NCBI GenBank assembly: GCA_947494865.1
Contig: CANMAT010000015.1
Coordinates: 1-15,102 of the forward strand
Source of the DNA: Deltaproteobacteria bacterium
GTDB lineage: Bacteria; Myxococcota_A; Polyangia; Polyangiales; Ga0077539
Length of the DNA stretch: 15,102 nucleotides
Direction of reading: 5' to 3'
The translations under genes and the position numbers were made by a program. Under the pieces are notes generated by a model that saw only the letters and a program-made list of their open reading frames with translations, had not been told where the DNA came from and did no database searches. Positions 1-8,033 of this stretch are shown piece by piece. Within the stretch, counting starts at the first letter, position 1. Each line of letters begins with the position of its first letter.

Positions 1-1
1 C

Positions 2-1075
2 ACGGTGCAGTTCAACGGCCCCGTGTCGACCGACGACATTCGCACCGCCCTCGAGCGCATGGGCAACGAGCGCCCCGAGGTGGTGCCTACGCAGAGCGCC
101 GCGCGCCCCAACGAGTACATCATTCGCGTCGAGAAGACCTCGTCGCTCTCGAACGTCGAGCGCGACAACATCCGCCGCGAGGTCGACCGTCGCCTCCGCG
201 AGACGCCCGACCGCGGCTCGCTCGGCGATTACCGCCTCTCGCCGGGCGGCGACCACCTCGTGGTGCAGATCAACGGCGGCAACATGACCGCCGCCGACGT
301 CTCAACCCTCCTGCGCGACTCGGGCGCCAACGTGCGCGGCGACGCGGCCATTCAGATGGGCGCGCGCGACGAGCAGCGCTGGCAGGTGCCCCTGATCGGC
401 GTGGGAGACCGGATCTTTCGTCAGCTGACTGGGGCGCGCGCGCAGGGCGGCGTCGGCGTCGAGGGCCGCCTCAACGCGAGCGTGTGGGTGTCGCCCAAGG
501 CCGGCAAGGAGCTGCGCGAGGCCGCCGTGCGCGCCGTGGCCTACTCGATCGTGTTCATCATGATCTACGTGGCCTTCCGCTTCGACCTGCGCTTCGCGCC
601 GGGCGGCATCCTCGCCCTCACGCACGACGCGCTCGTGACGCTCGGCTTCTTCGTGATCACCCGCAAGGAGGTCACCATCTCGACGGTGGCCGCCATTCTC
701 ACCGTCGTCGGCTACTCGATGAACGACACCATCATCGTGTACGACCGCATTCGAGAGAACCTCGCGCGGCGCCGCAACGCGCGCATGCTCGACGTGATCA
801 ACATCTCGGTCAGCGAGATGCTTTCGCGCACGATTCTCACGTCGACCACGGTGGTGCTCTCGGTGTCGGCCTTCGCCGTGATCGGCACGGGCGTCATCCG
901 CGACTTCGCGTGGGCCATGATCGTCGGCGTCGTGGCGGGCACCTACAGCTCGATCTATGTGGCCGCGCCGCTCACCGAGTGGATCGACTCGCGCTTCTTC
1001 CACACGCCCGCGTCGCAGGGTGATGTCGCCGCGACCACCGCCACGGCCGACGCCGCCCCGAGCGAGAGCGCCTGA
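2..1075 (+). CDS. secF: Protein translocase subunit SecF, 5' end cut off by window edge
   Basis: SecF works with SecD in the inner membrane, using the proton gradient to help pull proteins through SecYEG. The reading frame is open to the left edge. The GTG at 5 lies where SecF proteins are already past their first membrane segment and GGT motif, so I treat the gene as 5'-truncated rather than starting there. Counting from that GTG, residues 1-172 form the first periplasmic domain. Membrane segments follow at about 175-192, 202-218, 224-245, 278-296 and 300-322. The SecF signature is clear: THDALVTLGFF at 206-216 and VGYSMNDTIIVYDRIRENL at 235-253. The tail is Ala/Thr-rich. The periplasmic domain looks about 70 residues longer than in E. 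coli SecF (from memory). secD would be expected just upstream, outside the window. A fused SecDF cannot be excluded. Confidence 0.93.
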   Translation, partial: TVQFNGPVSTDDIRTALERMGNERPEVVPTQSAARPNEYIIRVEKTSSLSNVERDNIRREVDRRLRETPDRGSLGDYRLSPGGDHLVVQINGGNMTAADVSTLLRDSGANVRGDAAIQMGARDEQRWQVPLIGVGDRIFRQLTGARAQGGVGVEGRLNASVWVSPKAGKELREAAVRAVAYSIVFIMIYVAFRFDLRFAPGGILALTHDALVTLGFFVITRKEVTISTVAAILTVVGYSMNDTIIVYDRIRENLARRRNARMLDVINISVSEMLSRTILTSTTVVLSVSAFAVIGTGVIRDFAWAMIVGVVAGTYSSIYVAAPLTEWIDSRFFHTPASQGDVAATTATADAAPSESA

Positions 1076-1096
1076 CGCGCTCTGCGGTGCGCCACC

Positions 1097-1122
1097 GGGG
1101 CCGCGACCGCCGTAGAGGCCCC
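1097..1122 (+). terminator. Weak GC-rich hairpin after secF, possible terminator
   Basis: GGGGCC (1097-1102) pairs perfectly with GGCCCC (1117-1122) across a 14-base loop, 22 bases after the secF stop. No T-run follows, so an intrinsic terminator is only one reading; in DNA this GC-rich short stems also arise by chance. The remainder of the 115-base gap to the next gene shows nothing else clear. Confidence 0.2.
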
Positions 1123-1190
1123 ACCGGCTGAATGTCAGCACCCACTGCCTGCATCCACCTACGCTCCGTAGCGCTGGAGAACCCCCGACG

Positions 1191-2006
1191 ATGGATCCCG
1201 TAGACACGCTCAAGGATTCGGTGCGCGCGCACTGGGAGGCCGAGACCTGCGGCACGCGCGGCGTCGACGTCGGCGCACGCCGAGAGTTCTTCGACCAGAT
1301 CGAGCGCGAGCGTTACGAGTGGGAGCCTTACATCAAGCCCTTCGCGCGCTTCGAACGCGGCCGCGGCAAGCGCGTGCTAGAGGTGGGCGTCGGGGCGGGC
1401 ACCGACTTCATCAACTGGGTGCGCGCGGGCGCCGACGCGACGGGCGTCGACCTCACGGCGCGCGGCGTCGAACTCACCCGTGAGCGTGTGGCCCTCGAGG
1501 GCTTCAGCGCCACCGTGGTGCAGGCCGATGCCGAGCGCTTGCCCTTCCCCGACGAGAGCTTCGACATTGTGTACTCGTACGGGGTGCTGCACCACAGCCC
1601 TCATACCGTGCGCGCCATCAGCGAGGTGTACCGCGTGCTCAAGCCCGGCGGCACCGCCCTCATCATGGTGTACCACCTCGAGTCGTGGACGACGCTCATG
1701 CTCTGGGCGCTGCACTGCCTCGCCAAGGGGCAGCCGTGGAAGAGCCCCCGGTGGGCCGTGTACCAGTACCTCGAGAGCCCGGGCACGAAGGTGTACACCG
1801 TCGACGAGGCTCGCACGCTCTTCGGCGACTTCGCGCGGTCGCGCGTGTGGACGCAGCTCGCCTTCGGCGACCTCCTGAAGTTTCGCCTCTCGGACAAATA
1901 CAAGCACCCGCTGCACCGGGCGCTCTTCGCGCTGTACCCGCGGTGGCTCGTGCGCACCCTCGGCGACCGCTTCGGCCTCTGCCTCTTCGTCGAAGCCACC
2001 AAGTAG
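1191..2006 (+). CDS. Class I SAM-dependent methyltransferase
   Basis: A 271-residue cytoplasmic methyltransferase of the Methyltransf_11/UbiE-like fold. The SAM-binding motif I is VLEVGVGAG (62-70), the acidic residue ending strand 2 is in GVDLT (85-89), motif II is ADAERLPF (112-119), and VLHH (132-135) and RVLKPGG (148-154) follow in the expected order. After the catalytic domain, about 100 residues rich in Trp, Tyr and Arg probably form a substrate-specific or membrane-surface part. The acceptor cannot be read from the sequence. It starts 115 bases after secF and ends 32 bases before a membrane glycosyltransferase that is itself coupled to a polymerase-like gene, so methylation of a polysaccharide or its lipid-linked precursor is a reasonable inference. 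No good Shine-Dalgarno precedes the ATG; it was chosen because the protein begins well there. Confidence 0.88.
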   Translation: MDPVDTLKDSVRAHWEAETCGTRGVDVGARREFFDQIERERYEWEPYIKPFARFERGRGKRVLEVGVGAGTDFINWVRAGADATGVDLTARGVELTRERVALEGFSATVVQADAERLPFPDESFDIVYSYGVLHHSPHTVRAISEVYRVLKPGGTALIMVYHLESWTTLMLWALHCLAKGQPWKSPRWAVYQYLESPGTKVYTVDEARTLFGDFARSRVWTQLAFGDLLKFRLSDKYKHPLHRALFALYPRWLVRTLGDRFGLCLFVEATK

Positions 2007-2038
2007 AACCCTTCTCACCCGCGCGCCCGAAGGCCCCG

Positions 2039-3634
2039 ATGACGACCCCGAGTGACTTCTCCGCGCGTCGCGATCGGGCGCTGGGCGCGGCCGTGATCGT
2101 CGCGGCGCTCTTGAGCGCGGCCTTCTATGCCACGCGCTGGGCCGGCGACGCCGAGATCCACCTCGTGTACGCCGAGAACGCCGCGCGCGGGCGCTGGTTC
2201 GAGTTCAACGCGGGGCAGGTCACCCAGGGCTCGACGAGCGCCCTGTGGACGCTCCTGCTGGCAGCCCTGTGGCGCGTCGGGGGCGTGGTGGGCGCGTCGT
2301 GGGGCGCGTCTGCCGTGTGCCTTGCGTCGTTCGTCGCGGTCATCGTCGTCACACACCGGCTCGGTCGCCGCGTGGCCTCGCCCGCGGTCGGCCTCGTGGC
2401 CGCGCTCCTCTTCGCGGCCAACCCGAGCATCGCCACCAACGCGCTCCTCGGGATGGAGAACTGCACCGCCGCGGCGCTCGTGGGCGCCGGCTGGCTCGCG
2501 GTGCTCGGCCCCTGGCGCGGGTCTACGCCGTGGCTCTGGGGAGCCCTCGCGGGCCTCGGGTTTCTGTGCCGCCCCGACGCCGCCGTGCCCATCGCCGCGC
2601 AGGGCCTCTACGCTCTCTGGCGCGCCCGCCGCGACGGGTTCTCCCTCTCGCGCTGGCTCGGCGCGGGCGTCGTGGCCCTCGCGATCGTGGCGCCCTTCTA
2701 CGCGTTTCAGCACCACGTCACGGGTCGCTGGCTCCCTGCTTCTGGCGTGTCGCGCGTGCTCTTGTCGCGGCGCACCGCGCTGCACCTCGGGCCCCTGTGG
2801 ATTCACCTCAGGCTCGTGACGCGCCTTCTCGTGCCGTACCTCCCCGTGAGCGCGGGCCTCGCGTGGCTCCTCTTGCGCCGCGCCGCGCGCACGCCCGAGC
2901 GCGTGGCCCTCGGCCTCGCCACCGCCGCCACGTTGTTTCTGCACACCTTCGTGGTCGGCGCCGCGCACGCGTCGCGGTATTTTTTGGTGACGTTTCCTGC
3001 GTTCTTCGTGCTCGGCGTGGCGGGCCTCGACGACGCGCTCTCGCTGGTGCGCGCGAAGGCCCCGCGCGCGGGCAACTCCCTCGTCGCGCTCGCCGCCGTG
3101 TGGATGGCGCTCGTGTACGGCGCCGACGAGTACCTCCGCTTCACGGTGCTCACGCGCGGCGCCACCATGACGCAGCACCTCGGGTACTATGCCTCGCGCC
3201 GCGCGATGACCGACGAGGTGCTCGCAGAGGTGGGCTGGCGCCCGCCGCGGCCGCTCCAGCTTGCCATCACCGAGGTGCAATACCGCGGCTTCGTCGACGA
3301 CCGCATCGTGGTGCGCAGCCTCGACGGCCGCGTCGATCAAGAGCTCCTCGACGTGACGGGCCCCGACGGGTGCCCCGACTACGCGGCCTACCTGCGCCGC
3401 GTGGGGGCCGACGCGCTGCACGCCGATCAGGGCTGTGATTGTCCGCGCTCGCTCCTGTGCGCGCTCGAGCGGCGCGCCGCGGACCGTCCCCGCGACCCCG
3501 TCACCCTCGACGGAATGACCTTCCGCTACGCGGGCGCGAAGCAATACTGGCGCATCGAACGCGGGGCAGGGGCGGCGCAACCCAGCGGAGGCGTTGCGCC
3601 CGACCCCGCAGCGCGCGAAGACACATCACCGTGA
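2039..3634 (+). CDS. Multi-pass membrane glycosyltransferase, GT-C/ArnT-PMT-like
   Basis: The 531-residue product has many hydrophobic segments through about residue 370, followed by a soluble tail of about 160 residues. Near the N-terminus, GDAEIHLVYAENAARGRW (36-53) and FNAGQVTQGSTSALW (56-70) match the pattern DD-x-yI-x-r-x-a-x-N-x-x-x-G-x-G-x-x-fN-x-Ge-x-x-x-G-x-TS seen in the first extracytoplasmic loop of polyprenyl-phosphate-sugar-dependent transferases. A single Asp (37) stands where many relatives have an acidic pair. FLCRPDAAV (175-183) resembles the conserved RPD/RPE motif. The tail holds a Cys cluster (445, 466, 468, 474) that could form disulfides in the periplasm. The frame is open far upstream, but ATG 2039 gives a normal N-terminus 32 bases after the methyltransferase. 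Its TGA overlaps the next start. Sugar and acceptor are unknown. Confidence 0.8.
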   Translation: MTTPSDFSARRDRALGAAVIVAALLSAAFYATRWAGDAEIHLVYAENAARGRWFEFNAGQVTQGSTSALWTLLLAALWRVGGVVGASWGASAVCLASFVAVIVVTHRLGRRVASPAVGLVAALLFAANPSIATNALLGMENCTAAALVGAGWLAVLGPWRGSTPWLWGALAGLGFLCRPDAAVPIAAQGLYALWRARRDGFSLSRWLGAGVVALAIVAPFYAFQHHVTGRWLPASGVSRVLLSRRTALHLGPLWIHLRLVTRLLVPYLPVSAGLAWLLLRRAARTPERVALGLATAATLFLHTFVVGAAHASRYFLVTFPAFFVLGVAGLDDALSLVRAKAPRAGNSLVALAAVWMALVYGADEYLRFTVLTRGATMTQHLGYYASRRAMTDEVLAEVGWRPPRPLQLAITEVQYRGFVDDRIVVRSLDGRVDQELLDVTGPDGCPDYAAYLRRVGADALHADQGCDCPRSLLCALERRAADRPRDPVTLDGMTFRYAGAKQYWRIERGAGAAQPSGGVAPDPAAREDTSP

Positions 3635-5229
3635 CCGTGACCCCCCTCGCGACAAAGGCCCGCGACGCGACGGCCCCCTCAGGGCCGCTCACCTCCACGG
3701 CGCTCGATGCGAGGAGGCAGAGCAAGGCCAGCGCGCGCGCGATCGCCACCGAGGTCGTCGTCGGCATCGGCGTCTGCGCGTGGGCCTGGTGGGTGGCCGT
3801 ACCCGCGCGCGTCGACGCGCTGCCGTCGATCTTCGCCGAGATCGCCATTCTCACCGTCGCGGTGATCGCCCTCACGCTGCGCGATCCCCTGGGCACGCTG
3901 CGCATCTCCAACCCGGCCCTCTCGATGGTCGGTTGGATGTACTACTACTTCATCAAGCCTGCCTTCACGTGGCTCGAGGGCAACCGCCTCGTGTTCGAAT
4001 CGCCGTCGACCGTGGTGCTCGACGTGTCGATCGTCACCGAGGTGCAGGTGCTGCACTCGTACTACATGGTGGCCTTCTTCGCGGCCTACCTGGTCGTCGC
4101 GCCGCGCGCCACGGTGAAGCCAATCTTCACGCGCGAGGCCCTGCCGTCGATCAAGGTCGCGGGCCTCGTGCTGCTCGGCCTCGCGCCGTACCTCTCGACC
4201 TTCGTCGAGCGCATCGTCACGACGGGCACCTTCATGCCCACGAGCAACTACGGCGACAACATGGTGCGCGACACCGACGCGCTCCTCTCGTCGCGCACCG
4301 AGGGCGGCGCGGGCTACCTCGTGACGCAGATCTTCTCGAAGGTCTGGTACTTCCCGCTCATGGCGATGGGGCTCGGCTACGGCGTCTTGATCTCTCGCAT
4401 GATGATCAAGCGGCGCTGGCTCCACCTCGCGCTCTTCGGCGCGCAGGTGCCGCTGCTCCTGCTGCTCGGCAGCGGCTCGCGCAGCTACACGGTGTACCCG
4501 TTTCTGCTCGCCTTCATGATCGCCGACGCCTTCTCCGGGCCCTACCGCTGGTGGCGCGCGACGCCCGCCCTCGCGCTCGTGATGCAGGGCTTCGACTTCT
4601 ACGGCTTCTACCGCGGCCACCAGCACGAGGGGCTGCGCGCGGGCTTCGACGCCTCGGTGCGCGACATCGACGCGACCCTCGACGTGGTGCAGTCCGAAGA
4701 CGCGGCCATGCTCACCAAGGAGGCCTACTGCACGCTCGTGGTGAACCACGGCCGCGAGCACCGAGGCATTGGGTACTTCGGCGACCAGCTCTTGCAGCTG
4801 GTGCCCGCGCAGCTCGCGCCCGAGAAGCTGCAGACGGTCAACACGGCCGACTTTCTCAGCAACGAGCTCATCGGGTACGGGCGCTACGCCTCGGGCGCCG
4901 CGGGCGCCATGGTGGGCGATGGGTACCTCCTCGCGGGCACCCTCGGGGTGATCCTCCTCGCGGGCGTGCTCGGGCTCACGTACGGCCTCGTGGTGCGCTG
5001 GGGCATGTCGGGCGAGCGCGGCAAGCCCACCATGTGGCGCTACCTGCTCATGCTCATGATCTCGGTGCAGTCGACGCAGTACATCCGCGCCGACTACAGC
5101 GTGGTGCTCATTCAGCTCCTCTACTACGTGGTCGTGCCCGCGGTGCTCCTGCGCGTGCTCGAGGAGTCGCGCTTCCTCACGAACTCGGTGTGGACGCAGC
5201 GCCTCGACACCATCGAGCCCGCGCGCTGA
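3631..5229 (+). CDS. Wzy-like O-antigen/exopolysaccharide polymerase family membrane protein
   Basis: This is a 532-residue polytopic membrane protein with a cytoplasmic N-terminus of about 38 residues. GSGSRS (280-285) sits at a membrane boundary, as in many polysaccharide repeat-unit polymerases. A large hydrophilic loop at about 325-420 is followed by a Gly-rich segment, GAMVGDGYLLAGTLGV (425-440), resembling the conserved polymerase region. Wzy proteins join lipid-linked repeat units on the periplasmic side of the inner membrane and are very divergent, so assignment rests on topology, these motifs and context. GTG 3631 is chosen because it forms a GTGA overlap with the stop of the glycosyltransferase, which implies translational coupling; GTG 3637 is an alternative. 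Between them the two genes look like a minimal glycan assembly unit. An O-antigen ligase (WaaL-like) function is the main alternative. Confidence 0.68.
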   Translation: MTVTPLATKARDATAPSGPLTSTALDARRQSKASARAIATEVVVGIGVCAWAWWVAVPARVDALPSIFAEIAILTVAVIALTLRDPLGTLRISNPALSMVGWMYYYFIKPAFTWLEGNRLVFESPSTVVLDVSIVTEVQVLHSYYMVAFFAAYLVVAPRATVKPIFTREALPSIKVAGLVLLGLAPYLSTFVERIVTTGTFMPTSNYGDNMVRDTDALLSSRTEGGAGYLVTQIFSKVWYFPLMAMGLGYGVLISRMMIKRRWLHLALFGAQVPLLLLLGSGSRSYTVYPFLLAFMIADAFSGPYRWWRATPALALVMQGFDFYGFYRGHQHEGLRAGFDASVRDIDATLDVVQSEDAAMLTKEAYCTLVVNHGREHRGIGYFGDQLLQLVPAQLAPEKLQTVNTADFLSNELIGYGRYASGAAGAMVGDGYLLAGTLGVILLAGVLGLTYGLVVRWGMSGERGKPTMWRYLLMLMISVQSTQYIRADYSVVLIQLLYYVVVPAVLLRVLEESRFLTNSVWTQRLDTIEPAR

Positions 5230-5288
5230 GCGGGGCCGCACAAACGAGGCCGCGCGCGCGCCCGTTGCGGTAACGTCTCGCCGCCCGC

Positions 5289-6986
5289 ATGGAACAACCT
5301 CCGCCCCCGCCCACTGACGCCTCCCTCCGCGAGGCGTCGGCCTCGCTCGCGCGGGAGCTCGACCTGCACCCGCTCGTCGCGCGCGTGCTCGCCCGCCGCG
5401 GCTTCGCGAGCCCCGCGGTCGCGCGGGCCTTCCTCTCGCCGCGGCTCACCGAGCTCACACGCCCCGACGCCATGGCCGACCGCGAGCGCGCCGCCGAGCG
5501 CCTCGCCGACGCCGCGCGCCGCGGCGAGCGCGTGGTGGTCTTCGGCGACTATGACGTCGACGGCATCACGAGCGCGTCGCTCCTCACGCGCGTGCTGCGG
5601 CACTTCGGCGCCGACGTGCGCACCCACGTGGCGTCGCGCTTCGCGGGCGGCTACGGCCTCAGCGACGCGGCCGTCGACCGCCTCCTCGCCGACCGCCCCA
5701 CGCTCGTCGTCACCTGCGACTGCGGCACCAGCGATCAGCCGCGCCTCGAGCGCCTGCGCGCGCTCGGCGTCGACGCCATCGTGGTCGACCACCACAAGGT
5801 GCCCGACGCGCCGCTCACCGCGCTCGCGTTCCTCAACCCCCACAGGCCCGAGTGCGGGTTTCCGTTCAAGGGCCTCGCCTCGGTGGGCCTGGCGTTCTCG
5901 ATCTCGGCCGCGTTGCGCGCGCGCCTCGACCCGCGCTTCGACCTGCGCCCGCTGCTCGACCTCGTGGCCCTCGGCACCATCGCCGACGTCGCGCCCCTCC
6001 ACGGCGACAACCGCATTCTCACCCGCGCGGGCGTCAACCGCATCGCCGACGGCGAGGGCTGCGCGGGCGTGCGCGCGCTCCTCTCCGAGGCGCGCCTGCG
6101 CTTTCGCCTCACGGCGCGCGACGTGAGCTTCTCGGTGGCGCCGCTCCTCAACGCGCCGGGGCGCCTGGGCTCCGCCGCGCCCACGCTCGAGCTCCTGCTC
6201 ACCGACGACGCGGCGCGCGCCACCGAGCTCGCGCACCAGCTCGCCGAGGCCAACACGCAGCGCCGCGAGATCTCGTCGGCCCTCATCGACGCCGCGATGA
6301 AGCAGGTGCGCGATGTGTACGGCGCGACGCTCCCCGCGGGCATCGTGGTCGCGGGCGACGGGTGGCACCACGGCATGGGCGGCATCGTCGCGGGGCGCCT
6401 CGTCGACCGCCTCGACGTGGCCGTGGCCGTCGTCGCGATGGAGGGCGACGAGGGCGTCGGCTCGGTGCGCGCGCCCCGCGGAATGAAGCTGTTCGACGCG
6501 GTCGACAAGTGCCGCGGCGATCTCATCACGTGCGGCGGCCACGACGGCGCGGCGGGGCTGCGCGTGCGCCGCGACCGCCTCGACCGCTTTCGCGCCGCGT
6601 TCGCCGACGCGCTCGCGTCTGCGCCGAGGGCCGCGCCCGCCGCCGAGCGCTGCGACACCGACCTCGACGAGGGCGACCTCACGCCAGGCCTCGCGCGCGA
6701 CCTCCTGTCGCTCGAGCCCACCGGCGATTCGAACCCCGAGGCGCGGGTGATGGTGCGCGGCGCGAAGATCACCGACGCGCGCGTCGTGGCCGAGACGCAC
6801 CTGCGGCTCTCGCTGCTCATCGGGCGGCGCACGCTGCCTGCCTTCGTGCGCGACGGCGTCACGCGCCGCGAGCGCGGAGAGGTGCCCCTCGTGGGTGCGC
6901 GCGTCGACGTGCTCGGCAACCTGCGCACCGACCCGTGGAACGGCCCCGAGGCCGTCCAGATCGAGCCCGTCGCCCTCCGCGGGTAG
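5289..6986 (+). CDS. recJ: Single-stranded-DNA-specific exonuclease RecJ
   Basis: RecJ is the 5'-3' single-strand exonuclease of recombinational and mismatch repair, active in the cytoplasm with Mn2+ or Mg2+. At 565 residues it is close to E. coli RecJ. The DHH domain carries GDYDVDG (86-92), DCG (144-146), DHH (167-169) and GTIADVAPLHGDNR (229-242). The DHHA1 domain carries GWHHGMGGIVAGRL (358-371), GSVRAP (391-396) and GGHDGAAG (416-423). An OB-fold-like C-terminus covers about 455-565. Most metal-binding residues are intact. The GWH motif differs from the usual GWHPGVIGIVASRL, with His-Gly-Met-Gly in the middle. It begins 59 bases after the polymerase gene. There is no Shine-Dalgarno; a TAACGT at 5271-5276 lies just upstream of the ATG, so it may have its own promoter. 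Confidence 0.95.
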   Translation: MEQPPPPPTDASLREASASLARELDLHPLVARVLARRGFASPAVARAFLSPRLTELTRPDAMADRERAAERLADAARRGERVVVFGDYDVDGITSASLLTRVLRHFGADVRTHVASRFAGGYGLSDAAVDRLLADRPTLVVTCDCGTSDQPRLERLRALGVDAIVVDHHKVPDAPLTALAFLNPHRPECGFPFKGLASVGLAFSISAALRARLDPRFDLRPLLDLVALGTIADVAPLHGDNRILTRAGVNRIADGEGCAGVRALLSEARLRFRLTARDVSFSVAPLLNAPGRLGSAAPTLELLLTDDAARATELAHQLAEANTQRREISSALIDAAMKQVRDVYGATLPAGIVVAGDGWHHGMGGIVAGRLVDRLDVAVAVVAMEGDEGVGSVRAPRGMKLFDAVDKCRGDLITCGGHDGAAGLRVRRDRLDRFRAAFADALASAPRAAPAAERCDTDLDEGDLTPGLARDLLSLEPTGDSNPEARVMVRGAKITDARVVAETHLRLSLLIGRRTLPAFVRDGVTRRERGEVPLVGARVDVLGNLRTDPWNGPEAVQIEPVALRG

Positions 6987-7004
6987 GGGGCTCCCTGCGG
7001 GTTC

Positions 7005-7035
7005 TTGGACGCCGCCCCCGCGTCGTGCCTATCAC
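7005..7035 (+). promoter_or_regulatory. Possible promoter immediately before the 7043 gene
   Basis: TTGGAC (7005-7010) and TATCAC (7030-7035) are separated by 19 bases, slightly longer than ideal for a sigma-70-type promoter. The predicted transcription start, about 7 bases after the second box, would fall on or next to the ATG at 7043. No Shine-Dalgarno is visible in between, so a leaderless message is possible. This is pattern reading only. Confidence 0.25.
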
Positions 7036-7042
7036 CACGGCC

Positions 7043-7570
7043 ATGCGTGGGAACCGTACGCTCCGCTCGATGATGTTCGCGCTCTCGCTGTCGCTCGGTG
7101 CCGCGTGCGCGCGGCCGCCGCAGACGGCCTACACCTTCGATCCGGGCCCCGGCGGCTGGGAGTACGCGCGCCACGAGGCCACGGGCACGGTGCGCTCCGA
7201 GGAGTACTCGCACCAGGTTCACACCGAGCGCCTCGAGGTGTTCGAAGTGGGACGCCCCTCGCCGGGCGCGTCGGCGGGCGAGTTCACCACGCTCGCTGCG
7301 GGCGCCCGCACGCTGCCCACGCTGGGCGAGGCCACCACCACGATGCGCGCGCTCGGCGACGACGAGATCGGCGGCGCGCAGGGCTACTGGGTGGCGCAGT
7401 ACGGCCGCCGCGGCAGCGAGTCGCTCCAGGCGGCGGCCTTCGTGGTCCCTGGCGGGCGCAGGCACTTCGTCGTGCGGCTCGCCTCGAACGAAGACGACGT
7501 TGCGGAACTCCAGGGCTGGCTCCGCGACACGCTGCTGCGCAACTTCAGGTTTCCGGCGCCTCAGCGCTGA
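7043..7570 (+). CDS. Small exported protein, putative lipoprotein, function unknown
   Basis: I do not recognise this 175-residue protein. Its N-terminus, MRGNRTLRSMMFALSLSLGAACARPP, has two Arg residues, a short hydrophobic core and a possible lipidation Cys at 22, although the residue three before it is Gly instead of the usual Leu. Cleavage by ordinary signal peptidase after ACA is equally possible. The mature part is mixed alpha/beta with strand-like patches: VFEVGR, GYWVAQYGRRG and AAFVVPGGRRHFVVRLAS. The last 25 residues look like an amphipathic helix. The arrangement resembles small periplasmic domains that measure or bind something, but I assign no function. The gene follows recJ by 56 bases. 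Its 3' end overlaps the end of the opposing carboxylase-operon gene by 26 bases. Confidence 0.72.
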   Translation: MRGNRTLRSMMFALSLSLGAACARPPQTAYTFDPGPGGWEYARHEATGTVRSEEYSHQVHTERLEVFEVGRPSPGASAGEFTTLAAGARTLPTLGEATTTMRALGDDEIGGAQGYWVAQYGRRGSESLQAAAFVVPGGRRHFVVRLASNEDDVAELQGWLRDTLLRNFRFPAPQR

Positions 7571-8033
7571 CCGTCGCGGGCGTGCGCGGGGCGAGGGCGC
7601 CGGGGCCCTTCGCCATGGTCTCCGCGAGCTCCTCGTAGGGGCGCCGCAGCATCAGCGTCACCACCGTGGCCACCAGCTCGCGCGGCAGAAACGCGCGCCA
7701 TGTGTCGTCGCGCGTCACCACCGCCACGTAGCCCGAGAGCGCGTCGACGTCGATGCGCGCGATCACGCCCGCCGCCGAGAGGCGCTCGACGGAGGGCGCC
7801 TCGCGGTCCGTCGCCTCGCGCCACGCCTTCGACGCCGCGGTGATCGTCTCGGGCATCACCGCCGCGCCCGGCGGAAACAGCGCGGCCACGTCGGCGTCGA
7901 CCACGCGGGGCTTGCGCGCGCGCTGATCGCGGGCCTCCTCTTCGGCGGCCTCGGCCTCGACGGCCTCGTCGTCGGGCTCCGCGAGCTCTTCGCGCAGCGT
8001 GTCGACCGCGCGCACGCCCTTCTTCGCGGCCAT
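7545..8033 (-). CDS. Unrecognised 162-residue protein, last gene of the BKACE/carboxyltransferase operon
   Basis: The ATG at 8033 shares its A with the TGA of the carboxyltransferase gene (TGATG), so the two are almost certainly translationally coupled. This overlap fixes the start; the longer open frame upstream is a shadow of the carboxyltransferase. Residues 1-16 are basic to mixed. Residues 17-36 are a Glu/Ala-rich acidic stretch likely to be helical or disordered. A compact domain lies at about 44-145, with GVIARIDVDALSGYVAVVTRDDTWRA split over two strand-like patches (89-99 and 100-114) and a hydrophobic helix RELVATVVTLMLRRPYEEL (118-136). The tail is Pro/Ala/Thr-rich. There is no signal peptide, biotin site or known motif. 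Its position suggests an accessory or regulatory partner of the carboxyltransferase, in the way that epsilon subunits assist actinobacterial carboxylases; that comparison is inference, with no sequence similarity seen. Confidence 0.78.
   Translation of the reverse strand: MAAKKGVRAVDTLREELAEPDDEAVEAEAAEEEARDQRARKPRVVDADVAALFPPGAAVMPETITAASKAWREATDREAPSVERLSAAGVIARIDVDALSGYVAVVTRDDTWRAFLPRELVATVVTLMLRRPYEELAETMAKGPGALAPRTPATVSAEAPET

Noticed and set aside
2015..3580. Long minus-strand open frame of 521 codons opposite the glycosyltransferase
   Set aside because: Composition is dominated by Arg, Ala, Glu, His and Gly with no domain pattern; long antisense open frames are expected in very GC-rich genes. 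The opposite strand has clear membrane-protein features.
3679..5241. Long minus-strand open frame of 520 codons opposite the polymerase-like gene
   Set aside because: Same Arg/His/Glu-rich shadow composition; the + strand frame has regular membrane segments and a coupled start.
5124..6800. Minus-strand open frame of 558 codons opposite recJ
   Set aside because: recJ motifs on the + strand are unambiguous; the antisense product is low-complexity.
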